Shown piece by piece: positions 41,751-51,101 of a stretch of DNA of 64,000 nt. Below the pieces are notes generated by a model. That model saw nothing but the letters and a program-made list of their open reading frames with translations, did not search any database and was not told where the DNA came from. Each line of letters opens with the position of its first letter. Position 1 is the first letter of the stretch. The translations under genes were made by a program, and so were the position numbers. Source of the DNA: UBA2316 sp043757515 (lineage in GTDB: Bacteria; Bdellovibrionota; Bdellovibrionia; Bdellovibrionales; Bdellovibrionaceae); contig JAYVPD010000012.1 in NCBI GenBank assembly GCA_043757515.1, positions 25,284-89,283 of the forward strand. The letters are read 5' to 3'.

Positions 41751-42938
41751 TTGAATAAAAAAGTCGGTTTAATTGTTACTTTGGTATTATTTAATTTTGC
41801 ATCCAAAGCTGAATCAAAAGTGGACCAAAACACGCTTCCTGCTACCAAATCACTAATGACGGAAATTTTGAACCAATTTATGGGTTTAAAAAAATATCTG
41901 GTTTCAGATGAAGAGTTTCAAGAACCAAAAAATGCGGCGGCAATATCCGAACATCTTAAAAACTTGGCGGCCACCGTTAAAAAAACGGCGCACGATCCCA
42001 CTTTAATAAAAGACAATTATAAGTTTTCAAGGGATGTTCTGGAAGACCACGTGGTAGAAACAGAACGGGTATTTCGTCTTGGAAATAAATCCTACGCTCG
42101 CTGGATGACTAATTCAACACTTGGTATTTGCATGAGCTGTCACACCCAGATGCCGACCACTCAGCGCGACGTGCATGTATTTATGAAATCAAATAATTTT
42201 TCTTCCAAATTCGATCAAGCTGAATTTATGTTTGCTACTAAAAATTTTGAGGGCGCAAATAAAATTTACGAAAAAATCATTACAGATTTTAAAAAGTCAG
42301 ATGACGGATCTAGTAATTTAGAAAAAAGCATTCAACGCGAACTGGCTTATCATATTCGGATCAAACGCGACTTTGCCGCAGCAAAAGCCTTGATTTCTGA
42401 AGTTCAAAAAAATAAACAATTGCCCGAATTTGTGACTCGAAATTTATCTGTCTGGAAGGATCAAATCGGCAAATGGCAAGGAATTGAACTGCCAAAAGTC
42501 GAATCTGGTAACTCAAAAGACATTCTGAAATTCACAGAAGAAAGACTTTCGACAAAGGCAAATCATAGCGGGATGGAAAGCTCAGATCCAAGGTTTATTT
42601 CTGACTTGGTAGTGTCTGGAATTTTGTACGAGTACATTCAAAAAGTACCGACGAATTCTGAAACGCCTGAAGTGTTATATTGGCTAGCTACAATTGACAG
42701 GGAATTAAATCACTCTGCCTTTTTTTCGTTAGCGGATCTTTACCTAAAAGAATGCATGCTCAAATTTCCGGAAAGCCCGACTGCGCCCAAGTGTTACAAA
42801 GAATACAGTGAAGAAATGATACTAGGCTACACGGGCTCGGCTGGAACGAATATTCCGATAGATGTTACAAACGATCTAAAGTTTTTAAAACAATTTGTTG
42901 ATTCAAAAGGCAAAGTGCCATTAAAGCGGGCGCCGTAA
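41751..42938 (+). CDS. Exported mono-haem protein with TPR-like region
   Basis: 395 residues from TTG 41751, with AGGAG 5 bp upstream. Signal peptide 'MNKKVGLIVTLVLFNFASKA'. A helical domain resembling cytochrome c' or DUF3365-type sensors contains C127-x2-C130-H131 in 'LGICMSCHTQMP'. The rest (about 150-390) is helical with repeat character ('AEFMFATKNFEGANKIYEKI'). A single covalent haem in the periplasm suggests a redox or gas sensor or electron carrier. Partnered with the CBS protein upstream. Confidence 0.8.
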   Translation: MNKKVGLIVTLVLFNFASKAESKVDQNTLPATKSLMTEILNQFMGLKKYLVSDEEFQEPKNAAAISEHLKNLAATVKKTAHDPTLIKDNYKFSRDVLEDHVVETERVFRLGNKSYARWMTNSTLGICMSCHTQMPTTQRDVHVFMKSNNFSSKFDQAEFMFATKNFEGANKIYEKIITDFKKSDDGSSNLEKSIQRELAYHIRIKRDFAAAKALISEVQKNKQLPEFVTRNLSVWKDQIGKWQGIELPKVESGNSKDILKFTEERLSTKANHSGMESSDPRFISDLVVSGILYEYIQKVPTNSETPEVLYWLATIDRELNHSAFFSLADLYLKECMLKFPESPTAPKCYKEYSEEMILGYTGSAGTNIPIDVTNDLKFLKQFVDSKGKVPLKRAP

Positions 42939-42993
42939 CAGCCACCACAGCGAATAAAGGCGTAAGAAATAGGCCAGCAAGTCCGCTTTCAAT

Positions 42994-44244
42994 TTAAGAC
43001 TGATAGAGTTTCTTCCAGTCATATTTTAGTTTTTCCCGATCTTCGGGATGGGCAATTTGAATAAGTGCTTTTGCCCGTTCATTCAAAGTTTTGCCATACA
43101 GATCCGCAGTGCCAAATTCCGTCGTTACAAAATGTGTGTGCGCGCGTGTGGAAACGACTCCGGCCCCCATATTCAATACGGGAACGATTCTTGGCTTGTG
43201 CTTCCGCGTGCGACTGGTCATCGCGATAATTGATTTTCCACCAGGGGATAAGGTGGCTCCGCGCATAAAATCCATTTGTCCACCGACGCCAGAAATAATG
43301 TGACACCCAATTGAATCCGCACAGACCTGTCCAGTCAGATCTATTTCCACTGCTGAATTGATTGAAACAGCTTTTGGGTTTTGTGAAATATGAAAGGGAT
43401 TATTTACATATTCAATATCCAAAAGGTAAACGCTGGGGTTATTGTTTACAAATTCATAAACATTTTTAGTTCCGGTTACAAAACCAGCGACAGTTTTACC
43501 AGGATGTAGTTTTTTCTTTGAATTATCAATGCAGCCTTCTTTTATCAAATCTAATATTCCATCTGACCACATTTCGCTATGGACCCCTAGGTGTTTCCTG
43601 TCCTGCAAAAAGCTCAGAACAGCATCTGGTATGTTCCCAATTCCCACTTGAAGGGTTGCCCCGTCTTCAACAAGGGCAGAAACATGGCGACCGATTTCTA
43701 GTTCATCTGGCAGTAATTGGCTTCGAGGAACTTCGGGAATTGGTTCACTAACTTCAATTTTTTCATGAATTTGATTTATATGAATCATCCCGTCGCCGTG
43801 ACTTCTGGGCATTTGAGGATTAATTTGGGCTATGACTAGTCCGGCCGACTGCACGGCGGCCAGGGTCACATCAACGCTTGTACCTAAACTGCAATAGCCA
43901 AAGCGATCGGGTGTCGATACATGGATAAGGGCAACGTCCAGCGCGCGCCTTTTCGACCGAAACAACGCTGGGATTTCAGAAAGAAAGCAGGGTAAATAAT
44001 CGACTCGGTTCAAGTCAACGCGTGCTCTCAAATTAGGGCCTACAAAAAGATTGACGACACGAAACGATTCGGAATATTTCGAATCAGCATAGCCTGCAGT
44101 TCCCATGGTATGAATATGAATGATCTCAATATCTTTTAGTCTTGGTGCCTCCAACAGCAATAGTTCAATTAATTTTAAAGGGGTCGCGGCTCCACCTTGA
44201 ATAAACACCCGTTGATTAGACTGAATTTTCTTAAGTGGATTCAT
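42994..44244 (-). CDS. Acetyl-CoA hydrolase/CoA-transferase family protein
   Basis: 416 residues covering both halves of the family fold: 'FIQGGAATPLKLIELLL' near the start, 'DGATLQVGIGNIPDAVLSFL', 'LGVHSEMWSDGILDL' with the Glu expected to form the CoA thioester, and 'GVGGQMDFMRGATLSPGGKS'. Closest in style to 4-hydroxybutyrate or acetate CoA-transferases; the acyl substrate cannot be told. Followed on the same strand by no gene and preceded by a CBS protein 10 bp upstream, with which it is probably co-transcribed. Confidence 0.88.
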   Translation of the reverse strand: MNPLKKIQSNQRVFIQGGAATPLKLIELLLLEAPRLKDIEIIHIHTMGTAGYADSKYSESFRVVNLFVGPNLRARVDLNRVDYLPCFLSEIPALFRSKRRALDVALIHVSTPDRFGYCSLGTSVDVTLAAVQSAGLVIAQINPQMPRSHGDGMIHINQIHEKIEVSEPIPEVPRSQLLPDELEIGRHVSALVEDGATLQVGIGNIPDAVLSFLQDRKHLGVHSEMWSDGILDLIKEGCIDNSKKKLHPGKTVAGFVTGTKNVYEFVNNNPSVYLLDIEYVNNPFHISQNPKAVSINSAVEIDLTGQVCADSIGCHIISGVGGQMDFMRGATLSPGGKSIIAMTSRTRKHKPRIVPVLNMGAGVVSTRAHTHFVTTEFGTADLYGKTLNERAKALIQIAHPEDREKLKYDWKKLYQS

Positions 44245-44254
44245 AATTTCTCGT

Positions 44255-44611
44255 TTAAATTCCTATTTCAGATAGTTCACTGGCAATTTCCCCGATAGTC
44301 TGTTTTGTTCTAAATCCAATTAATGCAGGTGCTGGATCCGTTTCATCCAATAAAAGGTGCGACAAGTGCCAAAGCAGGTCATCCGTAGTGACTATTCCGA
44401 CGATCTCATCAGATGAATCTGCAACCAGCAAGCAAGAAATTTTACTTTCAAGGATTTGAAAGATTGCTTTCCGCAAAGGCGTTTCGTCTAAAACAAATTG
44501 CACTGGTGTGCTCATCATCATTTCCACGGATATTTTTTTTTCATTACTTTGGTGACAGGCGTGATCATTTTTCCATTCCTTGTTAATTGGTAATTGATTG
44601 CTATTGCACAC
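44255..44611 (-). CDS. Small CBS-domain protein
   Basis: Up to 118 residues from ATG 44611; ATG codons near residues 31-33 ('VEMMMSTPVQFVLDETPL') are also possible starts. One complete CBS motif: 'RKAIFQILESKISCLLVAD' with 'IVGIVTTDDLLWHLSHLL', followed by a partial second. The N-terminal His/Cys-containing stretch 'NDHACHQSNEKK' is unusual. Likely a regulator of the adjacent CoA-transferase or of local signalling. Family moderate, start uncertain. Confidence 0.75.
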   Translation of the reverse strand: MCNSNQLPINKEWKNDHACHQSNEKKISVEMMMSTPVQFVLDETPLRKAIFQILESKISCLLVADSSDEIVGIVTTDDLLWHLSHLLLDETDPAPALIGFRTKQTIGEIASELSEIGI

Positions 44612-44760
44612 GAAGTGCCTTATTGAAAACGAGTCAAATAAAAACTGTCGGGGGTTGGATCTAGATTCTGTGACATAATGTCTTTTTCTAATGGCAAATT
44701 GACTCGGGAGTCGGTGCTAAAGGGTGAACTTCTGGGGCAAAAAGCTGCCCAGGAACGATT

Positions 44761-45006
44761 TTATTTCAATTTGCTGGACCTAATTCGAGCTGACCTGACA
44801 TAGTCTGCGCCATATTTATGGGCGCAATCAATTACATCAATCATTTGCTGAATATTAAAAGGTTTGTCTAGAAAATCATAGGCACAAAAGCGCCAAGCGG
44901 CCTTCATTTTGGTAACGTCCCTAAACCCAGTTAAGAAGATTAATGGAATTTCAGAGCCAGAAAGATACAAATTTTCAAGTAATTGCAATCCATCCATATC
45001 AGGCAT
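44761..45006 (-). pseudogene. Receiver-domain fragment lacking its N-terminus
   Basis: 81 residues beginning at 'MPDMDGLQLLENL', i.e. just after the phospho-Asp of a receiver. The rest is intact: 'IPLIFLTGFRDVTKM', 'AYDFLDKPFN'. An in-frame TGA lies four codons upstream of the ATG, so the beta1-beta3 part and acidic pocket are missing. It cannot be phosphorylated normally. Divergent from an intact receiver-PilZ gene 25 bp away. Most likely a decayed regulator. Confidence 0.75.
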
Positions 45007-45031
45007 ACTTAGTCACTCTGGGGTTTAGATT

Positions 45032-45766
45032 ATGGGAAAATTCACTGGAAAGAAAGTACTGATAGTTGATGATGAACCGGCCATTCGTGAATGTTTACGG
45101 TTTGAATTTGAAATTGAAGAGGCCCAAGTTTTTGAAGCGGAAAATGGCAATATAGCGATTGCGTCCATAAAGCAAAACAGACCAGATATTGTTATTAGCG
45201 ACATTCAAATGCCCGAATGTGATGGCGTAAGTCTACTTAAACAAATTAGAATTATTGATCGTCATATGCCTATCGTTCTATTCATTTCCGGACAATCAGA
45301 ATTGACCACGTATGAGGCACTAAATTTAGGGGCTTCGGGCATTTTTCCAAAACCGTTTCCGATGGAATTGTTAATAGAAAGAGTTGAATTTTTGTTGAAG
45401 TCGTTTGACAAAAGAGTCAAAGAAAAGCCCGAACGTCTTCCGTGTGCATTTTCAGTAAAAATTGAAGGGGGCTCAAATGAATCCCAAACGGTAAACTTTG
45501 GGCGCGGTGGCATGTGTATAAAGCTCCCTAAGGAAATTCCCGACATTGGAGCAACAATATCATTTTTGATTGAACCTTCAGGCGGCGATATTTCTAAACT
45601 GGAAGGAAGCGGCATTGTAAGATGGGTTCGTGAAGTCCAAGTAGATTCTTTAATGCCAGCAGTGGGCATTGAGTTCCTGTATTTAAGCCAGGAATCAATT
45701 GATCTTTATGTTGAATACATTAAAAAACTGGATCCAATCATCTATATTCCAAAGTTGATGGCGTAA
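45032..45766 (+). CDS. Receiver-PilZ response regulator
   Basis: 244 residues. Receiver at 1-120 ('LIVDDEPAI', phospho-Asp in 'IVISDIQMPECDG', Lys in 'GIFPKPFPM') joined to a PilZ-like domain from about 128 ('CAFSVKIEGGSNE', 'GRGGMCIKLP', 'AVGIEFLYLS'). PilZ domains often bind c-di-GMP; the canonical RxxxR is not evident here, so binding is doubtful. Probably controls a motility or surface function in response to one of the nearby kinases. Confidence 0.82.
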   Translation: MGKFTGKKVLIVDDEPAIRECLRFEFEIEEAQVFEAENGNIAIASIKQNRPDIVISDIQMPECDGVSLLKQIRIIDRHMPIVLFISGQSELTTYEALNLGASGIFPKPFPMELLIERVEFLLKSFDKRVKEKPERLPCAFSVKIEGGSNESQTVNFGRGGMCIKLPKEIPDIGATISFLIEPSGGDISKLEGSGIVRWVREVQVDSLMPAVGIEFLYLSQESIDLYVEYIKKLDPIIYIPKLMA

Positions 45767-45793
45767 ATGGTAAGTAAGTAAAAGGAAAAGACT

Positions 45794-46030
45794 ATGTCAG
45801 AGAAAAAAGTTTCAGAATCTCGAAAATTTTTGCACGATATTTCAACTCCGGTAGCGGTTGTTAAATTGACTTTACACCGGGTCTTGAAAAGTTTGCACGG
45901 CGATGGACCAGCTCTAAGTCACGAACAGATGACGAGCCGACTTAAAGTAGCGTCAGATGAAATCGAAAAACTAGAGCATCGAATGGCATCCGAAAAAGAG
46001 AGGATTTTGAAACTTCCCGAGGCAGAGTAA
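45794..46030 (+). CDS. Orphan kinase dimerisation-like (DHp) helical protein
   Basis: 78 residues: 'SRKFLHDISTPVAVVKLTLH' resembles the phospho-His box of histidine kinases (H-D/E-x-x-x-P), followed by a long helix ending 'LEHRMASEKERILKLPEAE'. There is no ATPase domain. It could be a free-standing histidine phosphotransfer or a competitor for kinase dimers. AAAGGAAAAG lies upstream of the ATG, 28 bp after the receiver-PilZ gene, so it is probably in that operon. Confidence 0.7.
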   Translation: MSEKKVSESRKFLHDISTPVAVVKLTLHRVLKSLHGDGPALSHEQMTSRLKVASDEIEKLEHRMASEKERILKLPEAE

Positions 46031-46095
46031 GGGTCGCAGGTTCTTCAGATAGGGTTTCGTGGTAAACCTAAAAAATGCAAATAAGTCAGATAAGA

Positions 46096-46113
46096 GAATG
46101 CCTATACGCATTC
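46096..46113. repeat. Inverted repeat
   Basis: GAATGC (46096-46101), 6-bp spacer, GCATTC (46108-46113). It sits in the gap before the tiny membrane-protein gene and may be an operator or weak hairpin; no T run follows. Confidence 0.45.
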
Positions 46114-46172
46114 AAATTTTGGAATTCAAAATAAATTGTACAAAACATAAATAATGGGTGTAGGTTCACAAA

Positions 46173-46271
46173 ATGGACAACATTGAACTGGGTTTCTTCT
46201 TCGGCGCCCTGATTCTTACTTTGGCAGTTGGTGTTTTTTTCTATCGATTTGCAAAAAATGAAACCAAATAG
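46173..46271 (+). CDS. Micro membrane protein
   Basis: 32 residues: a start 'MDNIELGFFFGALILTLAVG' continuing 'VFFYRFAKNETK'. One helix with a charged tail, as in small stabilising subunits of membrane complexes. Weak TAGG 8 bp upstream of the ATG. The length and tail recall KdpF or CcoQ-like subunits, but the neighbours are signalling genes and a potassium permease. Probably real. Confidence 0.5.
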   Translation: MDNIELGFFFGALILTLAVGVFFYRFAKNETK

Positions 46272-46333
46272 GTGTCCATTTCATCGGCTATTGTTCTAAA
46301 AGGTTAAATAGTTATCAGATTTACTCTTGTTCT

Positions 46334-48181
46334 TTAAAAGTGATAGCGGATACTTGTCACAACCACTTTTTTCTTAGCTCGCAGAGCTGCATACAGTAGG
46401 ATAGCCGTCTGATTGTGTAAAAATTTGTGATACCATTTTCGGGTCATAAATTCAGGAATTATCACAGTGATCATTTTGTCAGGGTTTTCTGCTTTTTTTT
46501 CTTCTACAAATTTTACAATAGGTTCTATGGTCGATCTAAATGGGGACTTAAGAATCCGCAAGGGCACTTCTGGGAAAACTGAATTCCATTGGTTTAATAC
46601 AGAAACTGTAGTCGCAGGATTTAATTCAACACAGCAGGCCTCGACATTTTTAGAAATGGACAGTGCATAATTTATGGAACTCACCACACCAGGATGAACG
46701 CCCGATACAGGTATAATCGCCAAATGGTCACCTAGCGTTTTTAGTTGCAATTTTATGATGGGAAGTCGACTTAGTTTTTTTGCTGTGTACACATAATGAT
46801 TGTGGATTTTTTTAAAGACAAAAACGATTGTGGGAATAAGCACGATAACAATCCAAGCCCCACTCATAAATTTTGTAATTGAAATAACTAGAAGAACGAT
46901 CAAAGTAGTAATTGCCCCTAAGATATTAAAAATCATCGAATACTGCCAATTTTTCTGCTTCAATTTCCAATGGTGAATTACCATCCCGCCTTGCGATAAG
47001 GTAAATGAAAGAAACACACCGACCGCGTACAGGGGAATCAAATGGTGTGTGTCCCCGTTAAAAATATAAATGAGCGCACTGGAAACAATAAAAAGACCTA
47101 TTATTCCATTAGAAAAAACCAAGCGATCGCCAAGGCTTGACAACTGTCTTGGTAAAAAACGATCTTTCGCCAATAGCGATGCCAATCTTGGAAAATCGGC
47201 ATAGCTCGTGTTAGCGGCCAAAACTAAAATCAGCGCAGTAGAGGCTTGAATGACATAGTAAAAAATGCCCTTTCCAAAAACCGTTCCTGCCAGAATAGAA
47301 ATTGTAGTTTCGCCTTCCTTTGGAATAATTCCGATCAAATGTGCCAAAACAGTGATGCCTAAAAAAAACAGACCAAGCAACGTCGACATCCAAATCATTG
47401 TAATCTTAGCATTTCGCTGGGACGGTTCTTTGAATATTGGAATTCCATTTGATATAGCTTCAATTCCAGTAAGGGCCGAACAACCAGACGAGAATGCTCT
47501 TAGTAATAGAAAAATGGGAATTGCCGGATAGGCTTCATGCACGATCGGTGGGACAGAAACAATTTCGCCGATCCAAACGCGGTAGAACCCAGTCAAAATT
47601 AAAGCTACAAATGAAAAAATAAAAAAATAAGTAGGGATTGCAAAAATGGAAGCGGATTCTTTCAAACCCCTTAAATTCATCAAAGTAACAAGCGCTATGA
47701 TTGAAACTCCAATTAACGCTTTGTGCTCGATAAAATAGGGAAACGCAGAGGTGATATTTTCAACTCCGGCGGCTACGGAAACTGCGACTGTTAAAATATA
47801 GTCTATTAAAAGTGCGGCCCCTGCGACTAAACCCATATTGGTGCCCAGATTTTCTCTGGAAACAATGTAAGCACCACCGCCACTTGGGTAGGCATCAATA
47901 GTTTGCTGGTAAGATATTGTGACAATAAAAAGTAAAAATGCGATGGCAATCGCAATTGGCAAAGACCAAGCCACGGCGGCTGTGGCGAACAACGAAAGCG
48001 GAATTAAAACTTCTTCAGTAGCATAGGCAACTGAAGAAAGTGCATCGGAAGATAACACAGCCAAAGCCTTGGATTTTGAAATCCGCTCGTTGTGGGCCAT
48101 TTCATTTGGAAGCGGGTTCCCAACCAAAAATGTTTTTAAGCTATGCCAAATAGAATGCCTGGATGAGTAACCGTTCGACAA
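46334..48181 (-). CDS. KimA/YdaO-type APC-family potassium permease
   Basis: 615 residues, about 12 helices. The N-terminal 'SKALAVLSSDALSSVAYATEE' and 'PSGGGAYIVSRENLG' are hallmarks of the branch that includes Bacillus KimA, a high-affinity potassium importer. The long cytoplasmic C-terminus ends in the conserved 'VIIPEFMTRKWYHKFLHNQT'. Potassium is thus the likely substrate, which would complement the Kdp pump encoded 10 kb away; an amino acid substrate is the alternative. A good sigma-70 promoter lies upstream. Confidence 0.82.
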   Translation of the reverse strand: MSNGYSSRHSIWHSLKTFLVGNPLPNEMAHNERISKSKALAVLSSDALSSVAYATEEVLIPLSLFATAAVAWSLPIAIAIAFLLFIVTISYQQTIDAYPSGGGAYIVSRENLGTNMGLVAGAALLIDYILTVAVSVAAGVENITSAFPYFIEHKALIGVSIIALVTLMNLRGLKESASIFAIPTYFFIFSFVALILTGFYRVWIGEIVSVPPIVHEAYPAIPIFLLLRAFSSGCSALTGIEAISNGIPIFKEPSQRNAKITMIWMSTLLGLFFLGITVLAHLIGIIPKEGETTISILAGTVFGKGIFYYVIQASTALILVLAANTSYADFPRLASLLAKDRFLPRQLSSLGDRLVFSNGIIGLFIVSSALIYIFNGDTHHLIPLYAVGVFLSFTLSQGGMVIHHWKLKQKNWQYSMIFNILGAITTLIVLLVISITKFMSGAWIVIVLIPTIVFVFKKIHNHYVYTAKKLSRLPIIKLQLKTLGDHLAIIPVSGVHPGVVSSINYALSISKNVEACCVELNPATTVSVLNQWNSVFPEVPLRILKSPFRSTIEPIVKFVEEKKAENPDKMITVIIPEFMTRKWYHKFLHNQTAILLYAALRAKKKVVVTSIRYHF

Positions 48182-48222
48182 AATGACCTCTTGCCAGTGT
48201 GATTCGACTATTTTATCGGCCG

Positions 48223-48251
48223 ATAGTGATTCTTCTCAAAAAGCTTGTCAA
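48223..48251 (-). promoter_or_regulatory. Sigma-70-type promoter of the permease gene
   Basis: On the minus strand, TTGACA (48251-48246), a 17-bp spacer and CACTAT (48228-48223), about 42 bp before the ATG at 48181. Confidence 0.6.
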
Positions 48252-48617
48252 GATACTTTGTTTAAAGCATACGTGCTGAGACACAGTTTGTGCTTATTCC
48301 CCATGTAAAATTAGATGCCAAAAGATTTAATTTTCCGGGAGTTCCAACAATAATAAGGACCGTTTTTCAACTGGTCTTAGAAAAAACATTTAAATAGGTC
48401 AAGTCTGGCAAATTTGGCCAGCAGGTCGAGGCGATAAGTATTGGGGTACGGGTGGAACCCCGCCCCTAAAGTATATAAAACCGCTCTTTGGTGAGATGGC
48501 CATTATCTACGCTCCGGTCAAAGTCGAGCAAGTATAAAATACGCAAAATGACTTAAATAGATTGGGAATATTCCGAATAGAATCTGGGCAAAAATTTGAA
48601 ATATTGAGGGAACATTC
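48252..48617. other. Intergenic region with small hairpins
   Basis: No gene. Possible hairpins: CTGGC-N7-GCCAG near 48405-48421 and GGGGT-N9-ACCCC near 48444-48462, the latter followed by CGCCCCT. They precede the PAS-kinase gene and may be leader structures. No known riboswitch motif was recognised. Confidence 0.35.
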
Positions 48618-51032
48618 GTGCTTGGCGATAGCAATCAGGTATATTTTAAAAAATTAGTACTCACTGTTTTTACTTTTGCTATTGGCTATTCAGTATTGTA
48701 TTTTCTATTGGGCGCATTTGTAACAGCAATCCTTCTTTTTTTTGGCGGCCTTATATTTACCCCGCTTGCCTTGCTTCTTGAGAAAAATTTGCACGGTGAT
48801 AGTTCTCGTCTCGTCTTTATTGCCAGCGCAGTATTTTACATCTACACGACTCCCTTTGGAATCCGCACTCCTTTATTTGCAGAATACTATTTTTTTCCTG
48901 CCATGATGTTGGCCCTTTTACTCTTCGATCCAAAGAAAAAAATTCAAATAGTGATAGGAATCGCCCTGCCACTTTTCGGATGGCTACTTGTTCGATTCGG
49001 CCCGTTACCCGCAATCGGTGGCTTAGCTGCGCTAGAAGGCTTCCCAGTCGAAGCATTTCGAATCTTGAACTTTTTGGGCGCGTTTCTCATCACAGGAATT
49101 ATCTTGTTTCTCCATAGCAAGCACATCCAGCGTTTGCAGAACGAAGTTAATTTGGAGCTCGAGCGTTTGAATCAGATGACTAGGCTCCTGACTGAATCCC
49201 AGCGGAAAGCAAAATTGGGTTCCTGGGATTGGGACATCGAAACAAATAAAATAGTATGGAGCCAGCAACAATACAAAATTTTTGGAAGAGATTCGTCTCT
49301 TGGTATTAACTATGAAACTTATTTGAGTCACTTTTCCCCTCGGGTAAAAAATGAAACTAGAGAATTAGTTACCCAAGCCCTCAAAGGGGCTTTAAACTAC
49401 AGTGTCGAGCATGAAGTAATTTTGCAGGATGGCTCTACAAAAATTCTTCATGAAACGGGTGAGGTTTATTTCAATGAACAGGCCAAACCGATTCGAATGT
49501 CAGGTACTAGTCAGGATATTACGGATCGTAAAAAAATAGACAACGAACTATTGCGAAGTGCCACGTTGTTAGAGGCTTCGCAAACAATAGCTAAACTCGG
49601 AGGTTGGGAACTGACCATCGCAACGGGGGAATTATTTTGGACAGCGGAAACGTATCGAATAAACGATACCTCTTCAAAGGAATTCAATCCGACTGTCGAT
49701 GCAGTGGTAAGCTATTTTTTACCTGAATCTCGAACTACTATTTCGGAGGCGCTAGACCAAGCAATTAAAAATGGAACAGGGTTTGACCTTGAACTAGAAA
49801 CCTTAACGACAAAAGGTAGAAAAATTCATGTGCGAACCACTTGCGATGTCGTTCGGCAAGAGGGTGCCATCACTAAGTTAAGAGGAATTTTTCAGGATAT
49901 AAGTCAGCAGAAAGCGATAAACGAAGACCTTTATAAGGTCAAAGAACGTTTTACCATTGCGATCGATTCTTTGAAATTTGGCATTTGGGATTGGAACCTA
50001 AAAACAGGTGCTTTGGTTTGGGATAACACGATGTACGAAATTTTCGGGATAAAAAAACAGAACTTTACTGGTGATTATGATGCCTTTGAAAAAACGCTAT
50101 TGGCTGCCGATGCCGATCGAATTAAGCAGGAATTAGAGAAAGTTTTTCAGGCCCGTGGTGATCATTTTGAATCTGAATTTAGAATTCTAAGTGATGATGG
50201 CGAAATAAAATATATTAAAACCTCGGCCAAATGTTTCTATGACAGGGATGGTAACATAGAACGGTTGGTTGGCGCCAACTGGGACAATACAGCAAAGAGA
50301 CATTCGGAAGTCGCTTTGGTTGCCTCAGCTAAAATGGCCTCACTTGGAGAAATGGCCGGTGGAATAGCCCATGAAATAAATAATCCTCTGACGATAATTA
50401 TGGGTATTGCAGGTATAGTAAAAAAGCGAATTCAAATTCAAAACGTGGATATAGAAGTTGTAAAAGAGGACTTAAAAAAAATTGAACAAACAATTGGGCG
50501 AATTAGTAAGATTATTAATGGGCTAAGATCGTTTTCTAGAAACGCAGAAGGCGACGCTAAAATTCCGGCCCAAATAAGCAAAATTATAGAGGAAAGTTTA
50601 GATTTATGCAGAGAGAAATTCAAAAATTATTCCATCGAATTAAGAGTGGATTGCAATAACGAGGCAATTGTGAATTGCCGTCCTTCTCAAATTAGCCAAG
50701 TTATTATGAATTTGTTAAGTAACGCACATGATGCCGTCGCGGGGCTCGCAGAAAAGTGGGTCTCCTTAGATATTTCAAGGATAGATAATACAATCAGGAT
50801 TGCCGTAACCGACAGTGGGAAAGGCATTTCAAAAGAAATTGCGGATAAAATAATGCAACCATTCTATACGACAAAGGCAGTTGGTAGAGGTACCGGTCTT
50901 GGCCTAAGCATTTCAAAAGGAATTATTGACGGTCATCAAGGAAAGTTTTTCTACGATAGTCTATCAAAAAATACTCGATTCGTGATAGAATTGCCGGCCC
51001 AGCCTTTTGCAATGGATAGAAATGGAAATTAA
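48618..51032 (+). CDS. Membrane-bound multi-PAS histidine kinase
   Basis: 804 residues from GTG 48618 (GAGGG 7 bp upstream). Residues 1-175 carry about six helices with no obvious ligand motif. Three PAS-PAC units follow (starting near 'KAKLGSWDWDIETNKIVWS', 'IAKLGGWELTIATGELFWT' and 'SLKFGIWDWNLKTGALVWD'), all of the PAS_3 style. Then the phospho-His box 'GEMAGGIAHEINNPLT' and an ATPase domain ('NLLSNAHDAVAG', 'DSGKGIS', 'GRGTGLGLSIS'). No receiver. Its partner may be one of the receivers encoded at 45 or 38 kb. Confidence 0.92.
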   Translation: MLGDSNQVYFKKLVLTVFTFAIGYSVLYFLLGAFVTAILLFFGGLIFTPLALLLEKNLHGDSSRLVFIASAVFYIYTTPFGIRTPLFAEYYFFPAMMLALLLFDPKKKIQIVIGIALPLFGWLLVRFGPLPAIGGLAALEGFPVEAFRILNFLGAFLITGIILFLHSKHIQRLQNEVNLELERLNQMTRLLTESQRKAKLGSWDWDIETNKIVWSQQQYKIFGRDSSLGINYETYLSHFSPRVKNETRELVTQALKGALNYSVEHEVILQDGSTKILHETGEVYFNEQAKPIRMSGTSQDITDRKKIDNELLRSATLLEASQTIAKLGGWELTIATGELFWTAETYRINDTSSKEFNPTVDAVVSYFLPESRTTISEALDQAIKNGTGFDLELETLTTKGRKIHVRTTCDVVRQEGAITKLRGIFQDISQQKAINEDLYKVKERFTIAIDSLKFGIWDWNLKTGALVWDNTMYEIFGIKKQNFTGDYDAFEKTLLAADADRIKQELEKVFQARGDHFESEFRILSDDGEIKYIKTSAKCFYDRDGNIERLVGANWDNTAKRHSEVALVASAKMASLGEMAGGIAHEINNPLTIIMGIAGIVKKRIQIQNVDIEVVKEDLKKIEQTIGRISKIINGLRSFSRNAEGDAKIPAQISKIIEESLDLCREKFKNYSIELRVDCNNEAIVNCRPSQISQVIMNLLSNAHDAVAGLAEKWVSLDISRIDNTIRIAVTDSGKGISKEIADKIMQPFYTTKAVGRGTGLGLSISKGIIDGHQGKFFYDSLSKNTRFVIELPAQPFAMDRNGN

Positions 51033-51101
51033 GGAAAGTTTTTTCATGACGAGGACTCAAAAACAGATATACTTGTAGAATCTAACAAGAAAGGATTTTT
51101 T

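Noticed and set aside
48182..48617. c-di-AMP (ydaO-type) riboswitch before the KimA-like gene
   Set aside because: The leader does not show the conserved GG-rich core of that riboswitch; an ordinary sigma-70 promoter explains it.
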